Assembly (NCBI GenBank): GCA_013214445.1
Contig: JABSPG010000268.1
Coordinates: forward strand, 1-5,946
DNA: 5,946 nt
Direction of reading: 5' to 3'
From: Ekhidna sp.
GTDB taxonomy: Bacteria > Bacteroidota > Bacteroidia > Cytophagales > Cyclobacteriaceae
Shown: one piece after another, positions 5,368 to 5,946 of the stretch
Numbering within the stretch: position 1 is the stretch's first letter
Layout: every line of letters starts with the position of its first letter
Translations under genes and position numbers: made by a program
Notes under the pieces: generated by a model
What the model was told of the DNA's origin: nothing
The model's input: the letters and a program-made list of their open reading frames with translations, nothing else
Databases searched by the model: none

Positions 5368-5946
5368 TTGTATTCCATCGACTTTAGAGTGGTTTCATAT
5401 ATTGTATTTTGTTTTAGAAAAGGTCTTATTTGGATCCTCTTGCAGCTGCGTAAGATTATACCTAAAAAGAACGCAAAGAAGATTGCGATTTTTTCTGTGC
5501 CTAGGAGTGGTAGTACTTGGCTTTCTGAAGTGATTGCCGCTATGTCTTCTACTATCAAAGTAGATGAGCCTTTATTCAGGGGTGAAATTGAATTGAACGG
5601 ATCATTACCAAGAGGAAAAGGCAAATTGAGAGTACTGGATGATTTAGGATTCTTCTATTACCAGCCTATTCCCATAGATGCTGAGTATAAGGAGGCGAGT
5701 GGGTTCTTTAGCCGTTTGTTTAAACCGGATTTCGCCAGTCCCTATCTCTATGAGGAAACAAATATTTACAAGATCCCTATAGCAGAAAAAGTGCTCTTCA
5801 AATTTTGCTATGGAAATATGCTTCTACCTTGGTTGATGAAGCAGTACAAATTAAAAGCAATCATCTTAATGAGAAATCCGTATGCTGTTATTGCTTCGCA
5901 GCTGAGTCATTATTCTTTCGAAACCCTCAAGAATCAAGAAACTTTT
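5368..5946 (+). CDS. PAPS-dependent sulfotransferase, N-terminal part (runs off the window)
   Basis: The frame is open from the stop at 5365-5367 to the window end, 193 codons. Numbered from TTG at 5368, a hydrophobic and basic leader (residues 8-31, such as YIVFCFRKGLIWILL) precedes strand IAIFSV and the 5'-phosphosulfate loop PRSGSTWL (45-52). The 3'-phosphate site is MRNPYAVIAS, with Arg169 and Ser177 at the eight-residue spacing usual in the family. The enzyme should move sulfate from PAPS to a hydroxyl or amino group, most likely on a glycan given the divergent glycosyltransferase. No ATG lies before the P-loop; TTG at 5368 is taken as start, with GTG at 5389 the alternative. The leader may be a membrane anchor or amphipathic helix. 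The C-terminus and acceptor-specific parts lie beyond the window. Confidence 0.85.
   Translation, partial: MYSIDFRVVSYIVFCFRKGLIWILLQLRKIIPKKNAKKIAIFSVPRSGSTWLSEVIAAMSSTIKVDEPLFRGEIELNGSLPRGKGKLRVLDDLGFFYYQPIPIDAEYKEASGFFSRLFKPDFASPYLYEETNIYKIPIAEKVLFKFCYGNMLLPWLMKQYKLKAIILMRNPYAVIASQLSHYSFETLKNQETF

Noticed and set aside
5361..5624. Minus-strand 87-codon frame opposite the sulfotransferase
   Set aside because: The plus strand carries both PAPS-binding motifs in one long open frame, so the minus frame is a shadow.

Overview
The window looks like chromosomal DNA from a member of the Bacteroidota, probably near Cytophagales. The genes are about 39% GC by hand count over 1501-1800. Start codons mostly lack Shine-Dalgarno sequences, and several upstream regions carry matches to the Bacteroidota -7 box TAnnTTTG. 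The predicted lipoproteins (TSC lipoboxes), the DUF4197 and DUF6588-type proteins and the form of the peroxiredoxin are all familiar from this phylum. No database search was possible, so family names rest on motif recognition.

Layout: positions 1-53 hold a perfect 20-bp inverted repeat. Positions 54 to about 510 hold a segment unlike the rest: its core, 181-480, is about 50% GC and rich in CpG, with no recognisable gene. This segment cuts off a minus-strand gene for a secreted DUF6588-like protein (726 down to about 510) after roughly 71 codons. That gene lies 8 bp downstream of a minus-strand gene for an unrecognised lipoprotein (1325-735), and the two probably form an operon.

From 1439 the plus strand carries a likely oxidative-stress operon: a PerR-like Fur-family repressor (1467-1910), then a typical 2-Cys peroxiredoxin (1937-2566), closed by a strong intrinsic terminator (2587-2616). 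The repressor keeps the five residues of the PerR iron/manganese sensing site but has lost the structural zinc cysteines. Next are the ribosome-assembly GTPase rsgA (2668-3582, TTG start), with an 18-bp tandem repeat that duplicates its NKKD motif, and a DUF4197 lipoprotein gene (3630-4424).

The right end holds two divergent genes that suggest the edge of a surface-glycan locus: a family 2 glycosyltransferase on the minus strand (5314-4469) and a PAPS-dependent sulfotransferase on the plus strand (from about 5368, running off the window). They are separated by about 50 bp containing a short direct repeat.

Most of the window is ordinary housekeeping and envelope content. I did not find a convincing new defence, mobile or RNA system. 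The points most worth checking are the abrupt junction near 510 with its terminal palindrome (foreign insertion or assembly chimera), the zinc-site-less PerR, and the duplicated G4 motif in RsgA.
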